The notes under the pieces are model-generated. The model saw only the letters and a program-made list of their open reading frames with translations, was not told the DNA's origin and did not search any database. DNA of 64,000 nt, from positions 248,001 through 312,000 of the forward strand of contig NZ_LSGP01000017.1 in assembly GCF_001611555.1 (NCBI RefSeq), written 5' to 3'. How positions within the stretch are numbered: the first letter of the stretch is position 1; each line of letters opens with the position of its first letter. Positions 35,875 through 45,760 of the stretch are shown here, one piece after another. Origin of the DNA: Anaerosporomusa subterranea. GTDB lineage: Bacteria; Bacillota; Negativicutes; Sporomusales; Acetonemataceae. A program made the translations under genes and the position numbers.

Positions 35875-36426
35875 ATGAAACGGATAGGCAGGTATGTGAT
35901 ATTGTTTACTCTGGTTTGTCTTTTCGTATTATCAAATTCGGCGCTGGCTAGTGACTTCTCGGCAGATCTCATAACTGTATCAGGTAATGAGAAAATGGAA
36001 GGTAAGGTTCTGGTCGGCAAGGAAAAAATGCGTTTTGAAACAGATGAAATGATAACAATCACCAGAATGGATAAACAGGTTGTCTGGATGTTGATGCCTG
36101 GCGAGAAAATGTATATGGAACAGCGGCTCAGTAAAGGCAATGTTGTGCCATCCAAGGAGCCGGCGCAAGGGGAATTGGAACGGATACATCTGGGAACTGA
36201 GATGGTTAGCGGCAAATCTGCTGATAAATATCGTATAACAGTGAACACTAATGGTCAAAAAGAATCGTTCTTCCAATGGAGTGCCAAAGATTCTGGCTTT
36301 CCTGTGAAGATGGCGGCAATTGATGGCAGCTGGTGGCAAGAGTACCGGAACTTGGTTATCGGTGAACCACCAAGCAGCGTGTTTGAGATTCCTGCAGGGT
36401 ATCAAAAAATAGATATGCCTTTTTGA
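35875..36426 (+). CDS. Exported protein, outer-membrane/LolA-like (DUF4412-type)
   Basis: 183 residues. Signal peptide 1-26 (IVLFTLVCLFVLSNSALA). The mature domain has alternating beta strands, with ADLITVSGNEKMEGKVLVGKEKMRFET and VVWMLMPGEKMYMEQ, similar to the half-barrel of DUF4412/LolA-type proteins that handle lipid or measure outer-membrane components. AAGGAGG precedes the ATG. The next gene, a Ser/Thr kinase, begins 33 bases downstream, so the exported protein may be sensed or controlled with it. Confidence 0.7.
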   Translation: MKRIGRYVILFTLVCLFVLSNSALASDFSADLITVSGNEKMEGKVLVGKEKMRFETDEMITITRMDKQVVWMLMPGEKMYMEQRLSKGNVVPSKEPAQGELERIHLGTEMVSGKSADKYRITVNTNGQKESFFQWSAKDSGFPVKMAAIDGSWWQEYRNLVIGEPPSSVFEIPAGYQKIDMPF

Positions 36427-36459
36427 TATCTGGTCAGAAAGTGAACTGGGGGTGGATTC

Positions 36460-38640
36460 GTGCCTCTTTGTCCAGGCTGTTTTGAGCAAACTCATAATCT
36501 GGGCGTTTGCCCCATCTGCGGTTATCGGGAGGGTACACGGCGGAGCTCTTTATTGCTACCGTACGGAACCTTGTTGCGTAATCAGTATCTGATTGGCAAT
36601 GTGCTTGGTAATCCAGGCGGATTTGGCATCACCTATTTAGGATATAACCAAAAGCTTGAATGTAAAGTCGCGATTAAAGAGTTTCTGCCGCGTGAAATTG
36701 CCGGACGCAGTATTGACGGGATCGGCGTAGAAGTACATGCTGCGAATGATGCGCATATCTTTGCGGCAGGTCTTGAGCAATTCTTGCAAGAAGCGCGTTT
36801 ACTCGCGAAATTTGCTCATGCGAATATTGTGCGGGTCATTGATTTTTTTGAGGAAAATGGCACCGCTTATCTGGTGATGGACTATTACTCTGGCGTAACC
36901 CTAGTGGAGTATGTGGAGAGAAACGGCGGCTCATTGTCACAACGAGCGGCTTTAGAAATATTACTGCCGATCTTTGATGGGCTTAGAGAAATTCACGCGA
37001 GGGGTATTCTCCATCGTGACATTAAACCGCAGAATATCTATATAACGACACAGGGGCGGCCGATTTTACTAGACTTCGGGGCGGCTCGTCAAACTGTTGA
37101 GGCACTGAGTCAGGGGTTTTCATTACTGATTACACCAGGCTTTGCGCCGATTGAGCAGTATGACAGGCAGGGGAAGCAGGGGCCTTGGACTGATGTGTAT
37201 GGTTGCGCGGCAACCCTTTATTATATGCTGACAGGGCATGCTCCCCCAGATGCGGTTAGCCGTATGACGAAGGATAGCTTCCAACCTGCAATTGAGGCAC
37301 AGACCGGGTCGCCGGGACTGCTGCTGGCATTGGAAAAAGGGCTGGCATTGTTACCCGAGAACCGGCTGTCTAGTATTGCTGAATTTCAAGAATATCTGTC
37401 AAATGAAACGATCAGAATTCCTAAGAGCCGAGAGGATGTCACTCAACTGTTAACAACTCAGCCGATGCTACATATTCCGCAACGAACGGCTGCAGCCGGT
37501 AGTGAAGAAACTGCGGAGCTTCCCTCAGAACCAGCACGGCTTCGCCCTGTTTGGCGTAACCCGAAAATGAAAATTTGGCTACTGGTTTTGGCAGTAGTTA
37601 TCGGTATTGGCGTTTGGTATTTCCAACATACTCCGGTCAACCAGTTGACCCAAAAGGGAATTCCGTTTACAGAACAGGCATTTTTCCAAGCGGTTCGCAC
37701 AGACAATCAGGAGGTTGTTAAGCTGTTCCTTGCTGCTGGCTATAAGCCGGACCATGCAGCGCAAGACACTGGAGAAACTGCGGTGATGGCTGCTATCGAG
37801 GCCGGGCAGTTCCCCATGGTTAACTATTTAATTGCTCAGGGAGCCAGTCTTGATCGTAAAGACTATCAAGGCCGTAAGCCGATGGATATCGCTCTTAAAC
37901 AAGGCAATATTCAGATTCTCAAACTGTTAATGGATCAGCAGAAGCGCGGCCCTGATAGCAAAGACGAGCACGGTAGAACCCTGCTGGAGCAGGCAATTCT
38001 GGCTGGTAATATGAATTCTGTTAAATTTGTCATTGAGCAAGGGGCTGCGATTAATACTGAGGACATTCATGGCAACACTCTGCTTGATCAAATGCTGGCA
38101 GCCGGTAATCAGCCAGTCGCCCAGCTCTTGAAGTCGCTGGGAGCTAAACGAAATGTCAACAAAGACTTTGTTCGTGGCCAGTTAAACGAAATAAAAGTAC
38201 CGCCAGGCGATACTACAGGTTTTGAGATCGACTTGCTGGGCAACGGTCTTGGTCAACAAATTACGCTCACTCGACAGAATTCCTCGCGGGGTACTGTTGC
38301 GATTTCACAGGATGGTCGTCTGCTGGCAGAGTACGGTAACTTCAGGTCACAGCGTTGGTATGCGGCCAATTTGCGTGATGATAATACGCCTGACTTGATA
38401 TATTTTCGCCTGGTAGGATCCGACTTTATCGAAGAAATCAAGATTATCGGCAGAACCGGCAAAGAGACAATTGGCTTACTATTTGCACCAGATCTTGGCA
38501 TGCTCAGATCGATGGGACTTCTCCACGGTCAGGCCGGGATACAGCTCGAGGGTAAACAGCTTATTGTTTACAGTGGTAAAAACCGAGCAGTTGTCGAATG
38601 GTCGCCTGAACAACAGTCTTTCCGCATGCGGAAGCTATAG
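36460..38640 (+). CDS. Membrane Ser/Thr protein kinase with zinc ribbon and extracytoplasmic ankyrin repeats
   Basis: 726 residues from GTG. N-terminal zinc ribbon C4xxC7...C17xxC20. Kinase domain about 37-320: glycine loop GNPGGFGITYLG, Lys73 in VAIKEF, catalytic HRDIKPQN (185-192) and DFGAAR (205-210); PASTA-like repeats are absent. One transmembrane helix (about 371-388), then a string of ankyrin-type units (about 400-560: TAVMAAIEAGQFPMVNYLIAQGA and similar) and a beta-rich C-terminus. With a cytosolic kinase and external ankyrins, it resembles a sensor. Gene pair with exported DUF4412-type protein. Confidence 0.88.
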   Translation: MPLCPGCFEQTHNLGVCPICGYREGTRRSSLLLPYGTLLRNQYLIGNVLGNPGGFGITYLGYNQKLECKVAIKEFLPREIAGRSIDGIGVEVHAANDAHIFAAGLEQFLQEARLLAKFAHANIVRVIDFFEENGTAYLVMDYYSGVTLVEYVERNGGSLSQRAALEILLPIFDGLREIHARGILHRDIKPQNIYITTQGRPILLDFGAARQTVEALSQGFSLLITPGFAPIEQYDRQGKQGPWTDVYGCAATLYYMLTGHAPPDAVSRMTKDSFQPAIEAQTGSPGLLLALEKGLALLPENRLSSIAEFQEYLSNETIRIPKSREDVTQLLTTQPMLHIPQRTAAAGSEETAELPSEPARLRPVWRNPKMKIWLLVLAVVIGIGVWYFQHTPVNQLTQKGIPFTEQAFFQAVRTDNQEVVKLFLAAGYKPDHAAQDTGETAVMAAIEAGQFPMVNYLIAQGASLDRKDYQGRKPMDIALKQGNIQILKLLMDQQKRGPDSKDEHGRTLLEQAILAGNMNSVKFVIEQGAAINTEDIHGNTLLDQMLAAGNQPVAQLLKSLGAKRNVNKDFVRGQLNEIKVPPGDTTGFEIDLLGNGLGQQITLTRQNSSRGTVAISQDGRLLAEYGNFRSQRWYAANLRDDNTPDLIYFRLVGSDFIEEIKIIGRTGKETIGLLFAPDLGMLRSMGLLHGQAGIQLEGKQLIVYSGKNRAVVEWSPEQQSFRMRKL

Positions 38641-38658
38641 GTTGAACTGAAAACGCAG

Positions 38659-38716
38659 AACGATCACAGCCTTTAACTCGCTATTACCGCGAGTTGGAGG
38701 CTGTGATCGTTATTTT
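38659..38716 (+). terminator. Strong terminator after the kinase gene
   Basis: AACGATCACAGCC/GGCTGTGATCGTT outer arms plus inner AACTCG/CGAGTT, then TATTTTGCC. Confidence 0.75.
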
Positions 38717-38849
38717 GCCTATAGTCTGCCTTATTGCTTGATTCCCGGGTGCGCGGTTTGTAAATTTATTATTAACGGAGAAGGATTATGTCGAATTTTA
38801 GCGAAATTTATACCATATTTTGATATCGATACTCGGGGGAGGATTCACT

Positions 38850-40505
38850 ATGTCAATCAAAACTAAGCTACTGACAGTCGTATTTATACTATTTGTCTTT
38901 ATTGTCGGCTTGTTAGGAATCAATTTTTATACATTCGGCGTTTTGCAGGGAGATGCGCCAGCGATTAACTTGTCTGGCAATATGCGGTTTCGCGCCTACA
39001 AACTTGCTCTGCTCAGCAACCAATACGCTGCGGCACCTGCTGGCCGGAAAGCGGCTTTGGGTAATGAGATTGAGCAGGAGATTGCTTTCTATGACACGAT
39101 AATCAACGGTTTTGCGAAAGGGGATGCGACGCTAAATCTTGTTGCTCTCAGCGATGCCGCGAGTAAGCAGGAATATGAGAAAGTGAAAACCCTCTGGGAG
39201 AAATACAAGGCGTCGCTTCGCGGGCTAAAGGACGCTCCGGATATGCAAGTCAAAGTAGAACAAATTAATTTGATGGTCCCGGAGTATGTGTCAGAAGTCA
39301 ACCAGCTGGTTAATTTGTTAGACAAAAGTTCGCAAAATAAAATTATGATGTCCAAACAAGTTCAAGTGGGAGTCTCGCTGCTAGGGCTGTGTGCAGCGGT
39401 ATTTGCCTTGTATATCATTCTTTATAAAGTTATCCGACCAATACGCGAATTGGCGTCTTCCTTCGCTCAGGTGGCAACCGGAGAGGGCGATCTTACGGTT
39501 CGCTTGGATGATAGCCGGCAGGACGAAATCGGCGAAGTGACGAAGTACTTCAACCTGTTTATCGCTAATGTGCAAAAAGTCATCCAGGTTTCACAAGATA
39601 CGGCTCAGCAAGTTAACCAGCTAGCCGAACTTCTTGCTAAGGCGAGCGACGAGAGCAGCAGGGCGGTTGAACATGTGGCGATTACAGTACAAAATGTTGC
39701 TGAAGGCGCAAATACGCAAAATGAGAACATGACAGCGTTGGCAGCCAATACGGAAGATGTGGCCAGCGGCATCCGCAAGATGGTTGCCCACGCCAAGGAT
39801 GCATCCGATCTGTCCGGGGAGTCAGAGCTTCAGGCGAATAAAGGCGGCGAAAACGCCAAGATCGTCAGCGACCGCACCGAACAATTAAAACAAACCGTAA
39901 CCGAGGTCACAGGCAGTATTACGCGATTATCCGAACACTCGAAAGACATCAGCCAAATTATTGATCTCATTAAAGCAATCTCCGGTCAAACCAACCTGCT
40001 TGCCTTGAATGCGGCAATTGAGGCGGCCAGGGCCGGCGAAGCGGGCCGAGGTTTTGCCGTTGTCGCCGAGGAAGTCCGCAAATTGGCAGAGCAGACAAAC
40101 CAAGCAGCCAACAGCGTCACCGATAAAATCCTGCAGATTCAACAGCAAGTCGATACTGTGCAAAATGCCAATACGCTATTGGGCGGCGAATTATCGCACA
40201 TCGAAACAGCGGTGGCCGATTTGGCCAGCGCACTGCACGAGATCATGTCCGGGTCGGCAAGCAGCAAACAGGCAGTAGAGGAAATCGCTCTGTTAAACGA
40301 ACAGGCTTCAGCCAACTTTACGGCGATTGCAGCTTCCTCGCAGGGAATTGCCGGAGTCTCCAAACATATCGCCGCTCAGTCGGAAGATTCAGCGGCAGCT
40401 ATTGAAGAACAGACCGCGTCAATCGAGGAGTTCACTGCAACGGCTCACCAGCTCTCCCAATTGGCAATGACAATGGATAATTTGGTAGCAAAATTTAAGG
40501 TATAA
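38850..40505 (+). CDS. Methyl-accepting chemotaxis protein with PilJ-like N-terminal domain
   Basis: 551 residues from ATG 38850 (GGGGGAGG site; the frame to 38820 adds ten unsupported residues). Transmembrane helix [20 protein letters not shown], an extracellular four-helix domain with [19 protein letters not shown] of the type-IV-pilus transducer family (PF13675-like), a second TM near 175-195, HAMP domain [17 protein letters not shown], and the canonical signalling tip [40 protein letters not shown]. It ends before a perfect hairpin terminator. A second chemoreceptor faces it across 250 bases. Confidence 0.93.
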   Translation: MSIKTKLLTVVFILFVFIVGLLGINFYTFGVLQGDAPAINLSGNMRFRAYKLALLSNQYAAAPAGRKAALGNEIEQEIAFYDTIINGFAKGDATLNLVALSDAASKQEYEKVKTLWEKYKASLRGLKDAPDMQVKVEQINLMVPEYVSEVNQLVNLLDKSSQNKIMMSKQVQVGVSLLGLCAAVFALYIILYKVIRPIRELASSFAQVATGEGDLTVRLDDSRQDEIGEVTKYFNLFIANVQKVIQVSQDTAQQVNQLAELLAKASDESSRAVEHVAITVQNVAEGANTQNENMTALAANTEDVASGIRKMVAHAKDASDLSGESELQANKGGENAKIVSDRTEQLKQTVTEVTGSITRLSEHSKDISQIIDLIKAISGQTNLLALNAAIEAARAGEAGRGFAVVAEEVRKLAEQTNQAANSVTDKILQIQQQVDTVQNANTLLGGELSHIETAVADLASALHEIMSGSASSKQAVEEIALLNEQASANFTAIAASSQGIAGVSKHIAAQSEDSAAAIEEQTASIEEFTATAHQLSQLAMTMDNLVAKFKV

Positions 40506-40534
40506 ACGTTTTTCGCCAGTACCCTACTAATAAG

Positions 40535-40569
40535 CAGGAAGGCCTCATCCGACGGATGAGGCCTTCCTG
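40535..40569. terminator. Hairpin terminator after the first chemoreceptor
   Basis: CAGGAAGGCCTCATCC-GAC-GGATGAGGCCTTCCTG: a 16-base perfect stem and 3-base loop. Confidence 0.75.
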
Positions 40570-40578
40570 TATGAACAA

Positions 40579-40760
40579 CGTACGCGGGGTACGCAAGCAA
40601 GTCACCGCAGGAGTGATTGCGCAACTCTTGGCGCTTTAGCGCCGTAGTGTTGGCGGCATACCCCTTGCGGGTGCAACGGTCGAACGCTATGCCATCCTTG
40701 GCGCGTTCGACACTAGCGCATCCGTGCGCGTCGCAGATGGCGTTTTGTAACAGCCTCTAT
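40579..40760. repeat. Dispersed ~130-base repeat, copy 1 (with insertion)
   Basis: CGTACGCGGGGTACGCAAGCAAG..., CTTGGCGCTTTAGCGCCGTAG, GGCGGCATACCCCTTGCGGG and ...GTAACAGCCTCT appear here and, in reverse complement, at 49776-49907. This copy has about 50 extra bases containing the hairpin GTCGAACGC/GCGTTCGAC. The last base overlaps the stop of the neighbouring chemoreceptor gene (minus strand). Confidence 0.8.
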
Positions 40761-42721
40761 TAAACTCTGAACCGTCTGATGGAATGCTGCAGCTCTTCGG
40801 CCAGCTTTGCCAGGGATTGGCTGGAGGAAGCAATTTCGCCCATGGCGGCTGCTTGTTCTTCAGTTGCTGCTGACACGGTTTCGGTTTGCTCGGCAGTTTG
40901 CTTGCTAACTTGGTCAATATCGCGCACAGAAGCGACAATTTGCTGGCTGCCTTGCGCCAACTCGTGAATGGCGGCCGTGATTTCTTTAATTTGGCCGGAG
41001 ACGCCGCCAAGTTGGTTTGCAATATCATTAAATGTCGCACCTGCTGACTGAACTACGTTTGCGCCGGCGGCGACTTCCTTGGTACCCTGATTCATCGCTA
41101 CAACTGCACCCTCGGTGTCTGCCTGGATTTGACTGATGATCGTGGCGATTTGCCTTGCCGCTTGCTCAGAGCCTTCAGCCAACTTGCGCACTTCTTCGGC
41201 CACGACCGCGAAGCCTCTGCCTTGCTCGCCGGCCCGAGCTGCCTCAATGGCGGCATTTAGGGCTAGCAGGTTTGTCTGGCTGGCAATACCAGCAATCGTG
41301 TCGATAATTTCGCCAATCTGTTTGGAGCTATCCCCCAGTTTGGCGACGATTTGCGCTGAGCCGGATACAGACTCTTCAATTTTGCTCATTTGCCTGACTG
41401 CTGCCTCTACCGTATTTCGACCGGTAGCTGCTGCGGCAGTCGTCCTGTCTGTCGTGTTTTCCACCAGATTCGCATTGGCTGCGATCTGTTGAACGCCGGC
41501 CGACATTTCTTCGGTTATCGCAGCAGTACCATCCAGTGCCTTAGTCTGCCTCGATACACCGTGGGCTACTTCTGAGATAACGACAGCGACTTGCTCTGTC
41601 GCTTGTGACGATTGCTCGGCGCTGGCGGTGAGCTCTTCGGAAGCAGCAGCCATTTGTTCGGACGACTTCATGATATTTGTTACGATGTCGCGCAAACCTA
41701 GGCGCATCGTCTCCAATGACGCAGCTAGAGTATCAACCTCAGTCACACCGCTGGCGCTAATGACGTTACTCAGATTACCCTCGGCTATCTGATCGGCGTC
41801 TTTCGCTAAACGGTTGAGTGGCTTGATAATACTTTTGGCAAGATAAATAGCGGCAATGCCGGCAAGTATTGATGCGACGAGAATAAGAAGCGCGATACTA
41901 ACCAGACTTTTGGATACCATTGCCGTAATTTCCGCAGTCGGCAAATAAGTTAACACACCCCATTTGAGCATTTTCATCGGCGCGTAGGCGACTAGGGAAG
42001 CGGTGCCTACGGTCGATTGTCCTTCGGCGCTACCTGCCTTGCCGGTGATTACGTCCTTGATATAGGGTAGTGTTGCTACATTTTCATTCTTGAGGACTCG
42101 TTCTTTATTGGGATGGGCGATCAGGGTGCCTTTGTAGTCAACAACATCAATATAGCCGCTTTGACCAATAGTGCTTTTGGCGGCAATCTCCCAAATTGCT
42201 TTTAAACTAATATCGGCAGCAAATACACCGACAATTTTCCCAGCTGGATTTTTAATCGGTGTTGAGATCGTGATTGTTGGCGCATTGGTGAAAGCAGAAA
42301 TATAGGTATCGGTAAAGAAGGTTTTGCCTGATAAGGCTTCTTTAAAATAAGCGCGATCCGCTCTGTTTGCCAAATTGCCAGAGGTACGAGCAATCTGCAT
42401 GCCGTTTGTATCCATGACAAAGATCAGTTCATATTGCGGGTTTTTCTGTTGTGCTGCCACGATCATTTCGCGGACAGCCGCTGCATCCATGGAGTAGGCT
42501 GTCGGTGAAATCGCAAGCGCTTCGACCAGTCCCTGGACGTCGATCATAAAACGCTCGATTTCACTGGCGATCTGGCTGGCAATGGTTTGGTTGCTCTCAG
42601 CCACCTTGTCCTTTGTCGAACTGACCGACAAATACATGTTGACTGCGCCGACCATCGTGGCTGACAAGAAGGCAACTACGACAATTAGCATAATTAGGCG
42701 CATCTGTAAACTCTTTTTCAC
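40760..42721 (-). CDS. Methyl-accepting chemotaxis protein with dCache-type sensor
   Basis: 653 residues from GTG 42721 (GAGGGGTGAAG upstream; the open frame extends further to 42799 without a ribosome site). TM1 [20 protein letters not shown], extracellular Cache domain of about 240 residues ([61 protein letters not shown]), TM2 ([23 protein letters not shown]), HAMP, and signalling domain with [46 protein letters not shown]. It senses small organic ligands; ligand unknown. Confidence 0.93.
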   Translation of the reverse strand: MKKSLQMRLIMLIVVVAFLSATMVGAVNMYLSVSSTKDKVAESNQTIASQIASEIERFMIDVQGLVEALAISPTAYSMDAAAVREMIVAAQQKNPQYELIFVMDTNGMQIARTSGNLANRADRAYFKEALSGKTFFTDTYISAFTNAPTITISTPIKNPAGKIVGVFAADISLKAIWEIAAKSTIGQSGYIDVVDYKGTLIAHPNKERVLKNENVATLPYIKDVITGKAGSAEGQSTVGTASLVAYAPMKMLKWGVLTYLPTAEITAMVSKSLVSIALLILVASILAGIAAIYLAKSIIKPLNRLAKDADQIAEGNLSNVISASGVTEVDTLAASLETMRLGLRDIVTNIMKSSEQMAAASEELTASAEQSSQATEQVAVVISEVAHGVSRQTKALDGTAAITEEMSAGVQQIAANANLVENTTDRTTAAAATGRNTVEAAVRQMSKIEESVSGSAQIVAKLGDSSKQIGEIIDTIAGIASQTNLLALNAAIEAARAGEQGRGFAVVAEEVRKLAEGSEQAARQIATIISQIQADTEGAVVAMNQGTKEVAAGANVVQSAGATFNDIANQLGGVSGQIKEITAAIHELAQGSQQIVASVRDIDQVSKQTAEQTETVSAATEEQAAAMGEIASSSQSLAKLAEELQHSIRRFRV

Positions 42722-42816
42722 TTCTTCACCCCTCTTGAGAATAGGAAAAAAATAACTATTTCTGATTAAAATTATCACATAAGTGTCGAATCGTGTCAAC
42801 TCTGGTAATTAAGAAG

Positions 42817-42852
42817 CGCCCCTGCTGTACGAATGTTTGTACGGTAGGGGCG
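42817..42852. terminator. Hairpin upstream of/opposite to the second chemoreceptor
   Basis: CGCCCCTGCTGTAC pairs with GTACGGTAGGGGCG (one mismatch pair), loop GAATGTTT. It lies 100 bases upstream of the chemoreceptor start. Confidence 0.45.
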
Positions 42853-42930
42853 GCGGTATTCAAACAAAGGTACGGTTACCACGGAAGAAACAAAGGGTAC
42901 ACGGAAGACTTAGCAGTTTTTGCATTTAAG

Positions 42931-42969
42931 CGCGAAAGGACTCTGGCAGTGCGCCAAAGTCCTTTCGCG
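42931..42969. terminator. Hairpin downstream of a small protein gene
   Basis: CGCGAAAGGACT pairs perfectly with AGTCCTTTCGCG; on the minus strand it lies 11 bases after the stop of the gene at 42980-43117. No long T-run. Confidence 0.5.
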
Positions 42970-42979
42970 TTCGGGAAGG

Positions 42980-43117
42980 CTAGTCTCTCATTTCATCAGA
43001 AATCATCTTTGACCCAAGATATACCATGGCACCAGCAAACAGGAGTTTAGCCATTTTGCCCATGTTCATATCCATATCCAGGTCAAACATTGGTTGGCGA
43101 CGCTTCTTTTGAAACAT
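42980..43117 (-). CDS. 45-residue small membrane protein
   Basis: A short frame, MFQKKRRQPMFDLDMDMNMG followed by KMAKLLFAGAMVYLGSKMISDEMRD, beginning with an ATG after the strong ribosome site GAGGGGG (7-base spacer). The N-terminus is basic then Asp/Met-rich, and residues 21-36 form one hydrophobic segment. It has its own hairpin terminator. No family recognised. Good coding signals despite the length; its expression would need proof. Confidence 0.6.
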   Translation of the reverse strand: MFQKKRRQPMFDLDMDMNMGKMAKLLFAGAMVYLGSKMISDEMRD

Positions 43118-43218
43118 AGAAACACCCCCTCGTTCGTAGTTTGCTGCATTTGCCTAAAATCATTCATTAACATATTCCTAATAACTGGACATAAAACGCA
43201 TAATAAATATGAATACAG

Positions 43219-43359
43219 ATGGTTCCCACTGTTCGCATCCTGCCGCATGTGATTTATATGCAATGGATCGCCTGTGTAGGTACCTTCCTGTTGGTGTATG
43301 TGCTTGATTCTGTGCCAATCAAGGCTGTTGCCAAACAGCCGGTTGGCGTGGAACAGTAA
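43219..43359 (+). CDS. Short hydrophobic frame, possibly a remnant of a membrane protein
   Basis: 46 residues, MVPTVRILPHVIYMQWIACV followed by GTFLLVYVLDSVPIKAVAKQ and a short tail. One transmembrane-like stretch and a KxxAKQP tail suggest the end of a permease. No ribosome site at the ATG; the upstream half is missing. Listed at low confidence. Confidence 0.25.
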   Translation: MVPTVRILPHVIYMQWIACVGTFLLVYVLDSVPIKAVAKQPVGVEQ

Positions 43360-43368
43360 GCAATTTTC

Positions 43369-43411
43369 AACCGGCCTAGTATCCCCATGGACTGGGGATA
43401 CTAGGCCGGTT
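43369..43411. terminator. Perfect 18-base stem terminator
   Basis: AACCGGCCTAGTATCCCC-ATGGACT-GGGGATACTAGGCCGGTT, immediately beyond the 3' end of the M20 gene (minus strand). Confidence 0.75.
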
Positions 43412-43426
43412 TATAATACGCAGATA

Positions 43427-44662
43427 TTACTTGCTGGCTGACAGAGCTTTGAAGTCTGCCTTCACCTGCTTCAGCAGTTCGGGCTTAGTAATTAGGTCAT
43501 AGCCTGTTCCTGCCAGCGTTTTGGTTGCAGTGATCAGTGCTGCATGGCCAGTTTCAGTCGTTCCCGCCGCTACGAAATCCTTGGAGTGACCAGGAGTTCC
43601 AACTGGCACGAAGGCTATGCCTAATTCGGCTCCCGGGACCCGGAAAGTGACAGAGCCGAAGTCAGTTGAGCCGGTACTCTCAGGCGGAGGCAGAATTTGG
43701 GTCGCGCCAACTGCTTTAGCGTTTTCTAGCAATACGTTGTTTAGACTTTCGACAAGCACTTTGTTGTCATAGGCTTTGATTTCCTTAATAGTTACCTTAG
43801 TTCCAGTTGCTAGAGCCGCTCCGCGCGCTACGTTGTATACGCGCTCGACCACCCCGTTGAGGTAGTTACGGTCAGCGCCGCGAACGTAGAAGCGAGCTGC
43901 AGCGCGTTCTGGAACGATATTGGCAGCCGCTCCTCCGTCGGTGACAATACCGTGAATGCGGGTGTCCGAACGTACATGTTCGCGGAGGTACTCGACGCCA
44001 TTAAACAGCATCATCACCCCATCAAGAGCGCTGATGCCTTTTTCTGGTGAGGCAGCGGCGTGCGAAGCTTTTCCTTCAAAGACAAAATCAACAAGGTTTA
44101 AGGCAAGCGATTTGGAGCCTACTGTTGTCCGATCTCCTGGATGGGTCATTAGGGCGACATCCAGTTTGTCGAATAAGCCAGCTGCAACCATGGGTAACTT
44201 GCCACTTGTCGTCTCTTCCGCCGGGGTGCCGTACACGATAATAGTTGCCGGCGTGTCACCTAAGCTCTTTGACAAGGCAATCCCGGCGCCGATACCTGCC
44301 GTGCCAATAATGCTATGGCCGCAGCCATGGCCAAGTTTATCTAATGCATCATATTCGGCCAGAAAGCCAATGGTCGGGCCGCCGCCTTTGTGGACATAAG
44401 TCGCGACGAACGCGGTTTTTAGTCCGGCTACCCCTCTTTCCACGGTGAATCCATTATCTTCGAGTGTTTTTGTCAGGAGTTCAACAGCTTTGAATTCCTG
44501 GTTGCCTGTCTCCGGATTGTCATGAATGAAGTCATTGATTTCAAATAGTTTCTGACTCATTGACTCGACATTGCTATAGACCTCCTGTTTTTCCGCCGCC
44601 ATGACTGGAAGCGCAAGCAATAGAACCAAAACAAATGTAGCGGCAATAATCCGTTTCCGCAT
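43427..44662 (-). CDS. Secreted M20-family amidohydrolase
   Basis: 411 residues with signal peptide (IIAATFVLVLLLALPVMA). The M20/AbgB-type core: LAEYDALDKLGHGCGHSIIG (metal site around GHGCGH), TPAEETTSGK, the dimerisation domain FEGKASHAAASPEKGISALDG, and GSTDFGSV near the C-terminus. Related enzymes cleave N-acyl amino acids or p-aminobenzoyl-glutamate. Being exported distinguishes it from the usual cytosolic forms. GGAGG precedes the ATG. Confidence 0.88.
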   Translation of the reverse strand: MRKRIIAATFVLVLLLALPVMAAEKQEVYSNVESMSQKLFEINDFIHDNPETGNQEFKAVELLTKTLEDNGFTVERGVAGLKTAFVATYVHKGGGPTIGFLAEYDALDKLGHGCGHSIIGTAGIGAGIALSKSLGDTPATIIVYGTPAEETTSGKLPMVAAGLFDKLDVALMTHPGDRTTVGSKSLALNLVDFVFEGKASHAAASPEKGISALDGVMMLFNGVEYLREHVRSDTRIHGIVTDGGAAANIVPERAAARFYVRGADRNYLNGVVERVYNVARGAALATGTKVTIKEIKAYDNKVLVESLNNVLLENAKAVGATQILPPPESTGSTDFGSVTFRVPGAELGIAFVPVGTPGHSKDFVAAGTTETGHAALITATKTLAGTGYDLITKPELLKQVKADFKALSASK

Positions 44663-44828
44663 TTTGCATTCCTCCTATTTTTAATATAGTTAATTATACC
44701 TTAAATGTATATAAATGTAAAATAGGTGATGCCTGCTTGCTCCCTCCTGCGATGTGAAACGGCGTCTAGGAACTCTGGCGGAGGATTTTTTCAGTTTTAG
44801 GGCGAATACTGTTTATTGGAGGTGAAAC

Positions 44829-45611
44829 ATGAGAAAACTATATGGCATTGTACTGCTGCTGGCAGGTCTTATGATGGCCGGCACGACGACGTGTGCTGCT
44901 GGGCCACTTTGGGATGAGATATATCGCGATGTTCGGGGATTTGATGGCAAGGTTGGGGTATATGCTAAAAATCTTAAGACTGGCAAAAAGCTCGATATCA
45001 ATGAACACGACATTTTCCCGACCGCGTCAACCAGTAAACTGGTAGTCGCGTTGGCGTCGTATAAATATCTCTATCCAACAGCATCGCCGGATAAGAAAGC
45101 CTGGTATGATGAAGGTATTCGCCAAATGATGGTAGTAAGCGACAACGAGTATTTCGCAGCCATCTTATCTGAGGTGGATGAGAAGAAATCAGATGTTCTG
45201 AACCGAGTGACCAGAGATCTCGGCTTATCCCGCACGCTCATTCATAACGAGGCCGCATTCCGCAAATACCAATATCACAGCGTAACAACTGCCTACGAGA
45301 TGGCCAAGGTATTTGAAGCCATTAACAACGAACGTTACATAGGCAAGGAAAAGTCGCGCAAAATGAAAGCAGAGCTGGCAAATTCTATTTTTGATGAAGA
45401 AATTCCACGCTTCATGCAGACTCCTGTCATGCATAAAGTCGGTGAGTTGGATGATGTGCTGTGCGACGTCGGGATCGTCGATGATGGTAAGGATGCGATC
45501 CTGATCAGTGTATACACTAGCACTAAGCGTCCTGTAGCCTATGCGAGCGATTTTATCGCGAATATATCAGCGAAGCTCTACAATGAACTCAGACGCCCGG
45601 CAGGGCGTTAA
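44829..45611 (+). CDS. Class A beta-lactamase-like serine hydrolase
   Basis: 260 residues with a cleavable signal peptide (LLLAGLMMAGTTTCAA). The penicillin-binding/beta-lactamase motifs are Ser67-x-x-Lys70 (STSK), SDN at 104-106, and HKVGE in place of KTG. This is the 'beta-lactamase2' fold; whether it hydrolyses beta-lactams or a cell-wall substrate is unclear since the KTG triad is altered and a clear Glu166 was not located. Its final residues RPAGR and the stop codon lie inside the palindromic repeat at 45601. Confidence 0.82.
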   Translation: MRKLYGIVLLLAGLMMAGTTTCAAGPLWDEIYRDVRGFDGKVGVYAKNLKTGKKLDINEHDIFPTASTSKLVVALASYKYLYPTASPDKKAWYDEGIRQMMVVSDNEYFAAILSEVDEKKSDVLNRVTRDLGLSRTLIHNEAAFRKYQYHSVTTAYEMAKVFEAINNERYIGKEKSRKMKAELANSIFDEEIPRFMQTPVMHKVGELDDVLCDVGIVDDGKDAILISVYTSTKRPVAYASDFIANISAKLYNELRRPAGR

Positions 45612-45726
45612 AAAAGGCCAATCTGCGTTGTTAGCCTCGGAAATCTATTGTTTGCGTACCCGTATCGTACGCGGCACTGCTAGATTTCCGAGGCTGCCTA
45701 GCATCTCGACCTTTTTTAACGCCCTG
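45601..45726. repeat. Nested inverted repeat with 18-base outer and 13-base inner arms
   Basis: Outer arms CAGGGCGTTAAAAAAGGC (45601-45618) and ACCTTTTTTAACGCCCTG (45709-45726), inner arms GCCTCGGAAATCT (45634-45646) and AGATTTCCGAGGC (45682-45694). The element begins within the last codons of the beta-lactamase-like gene and has GTACGCGGC, also present in the 40579/49776 repeat. It probably serves as a terminator. Confidence 0.75.
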
Positions 45727-45760
45727 CTTAGATATAATTTTGGATAAATCAGGAGGAAGC

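Noticed and set aside
42793-43050. 85-residue open frame on the + strand opposite the small protein gene
   Set aside because: It crosses two hairpins and a repeat-like ACGGAAG stretch; no ribosome site or motif.
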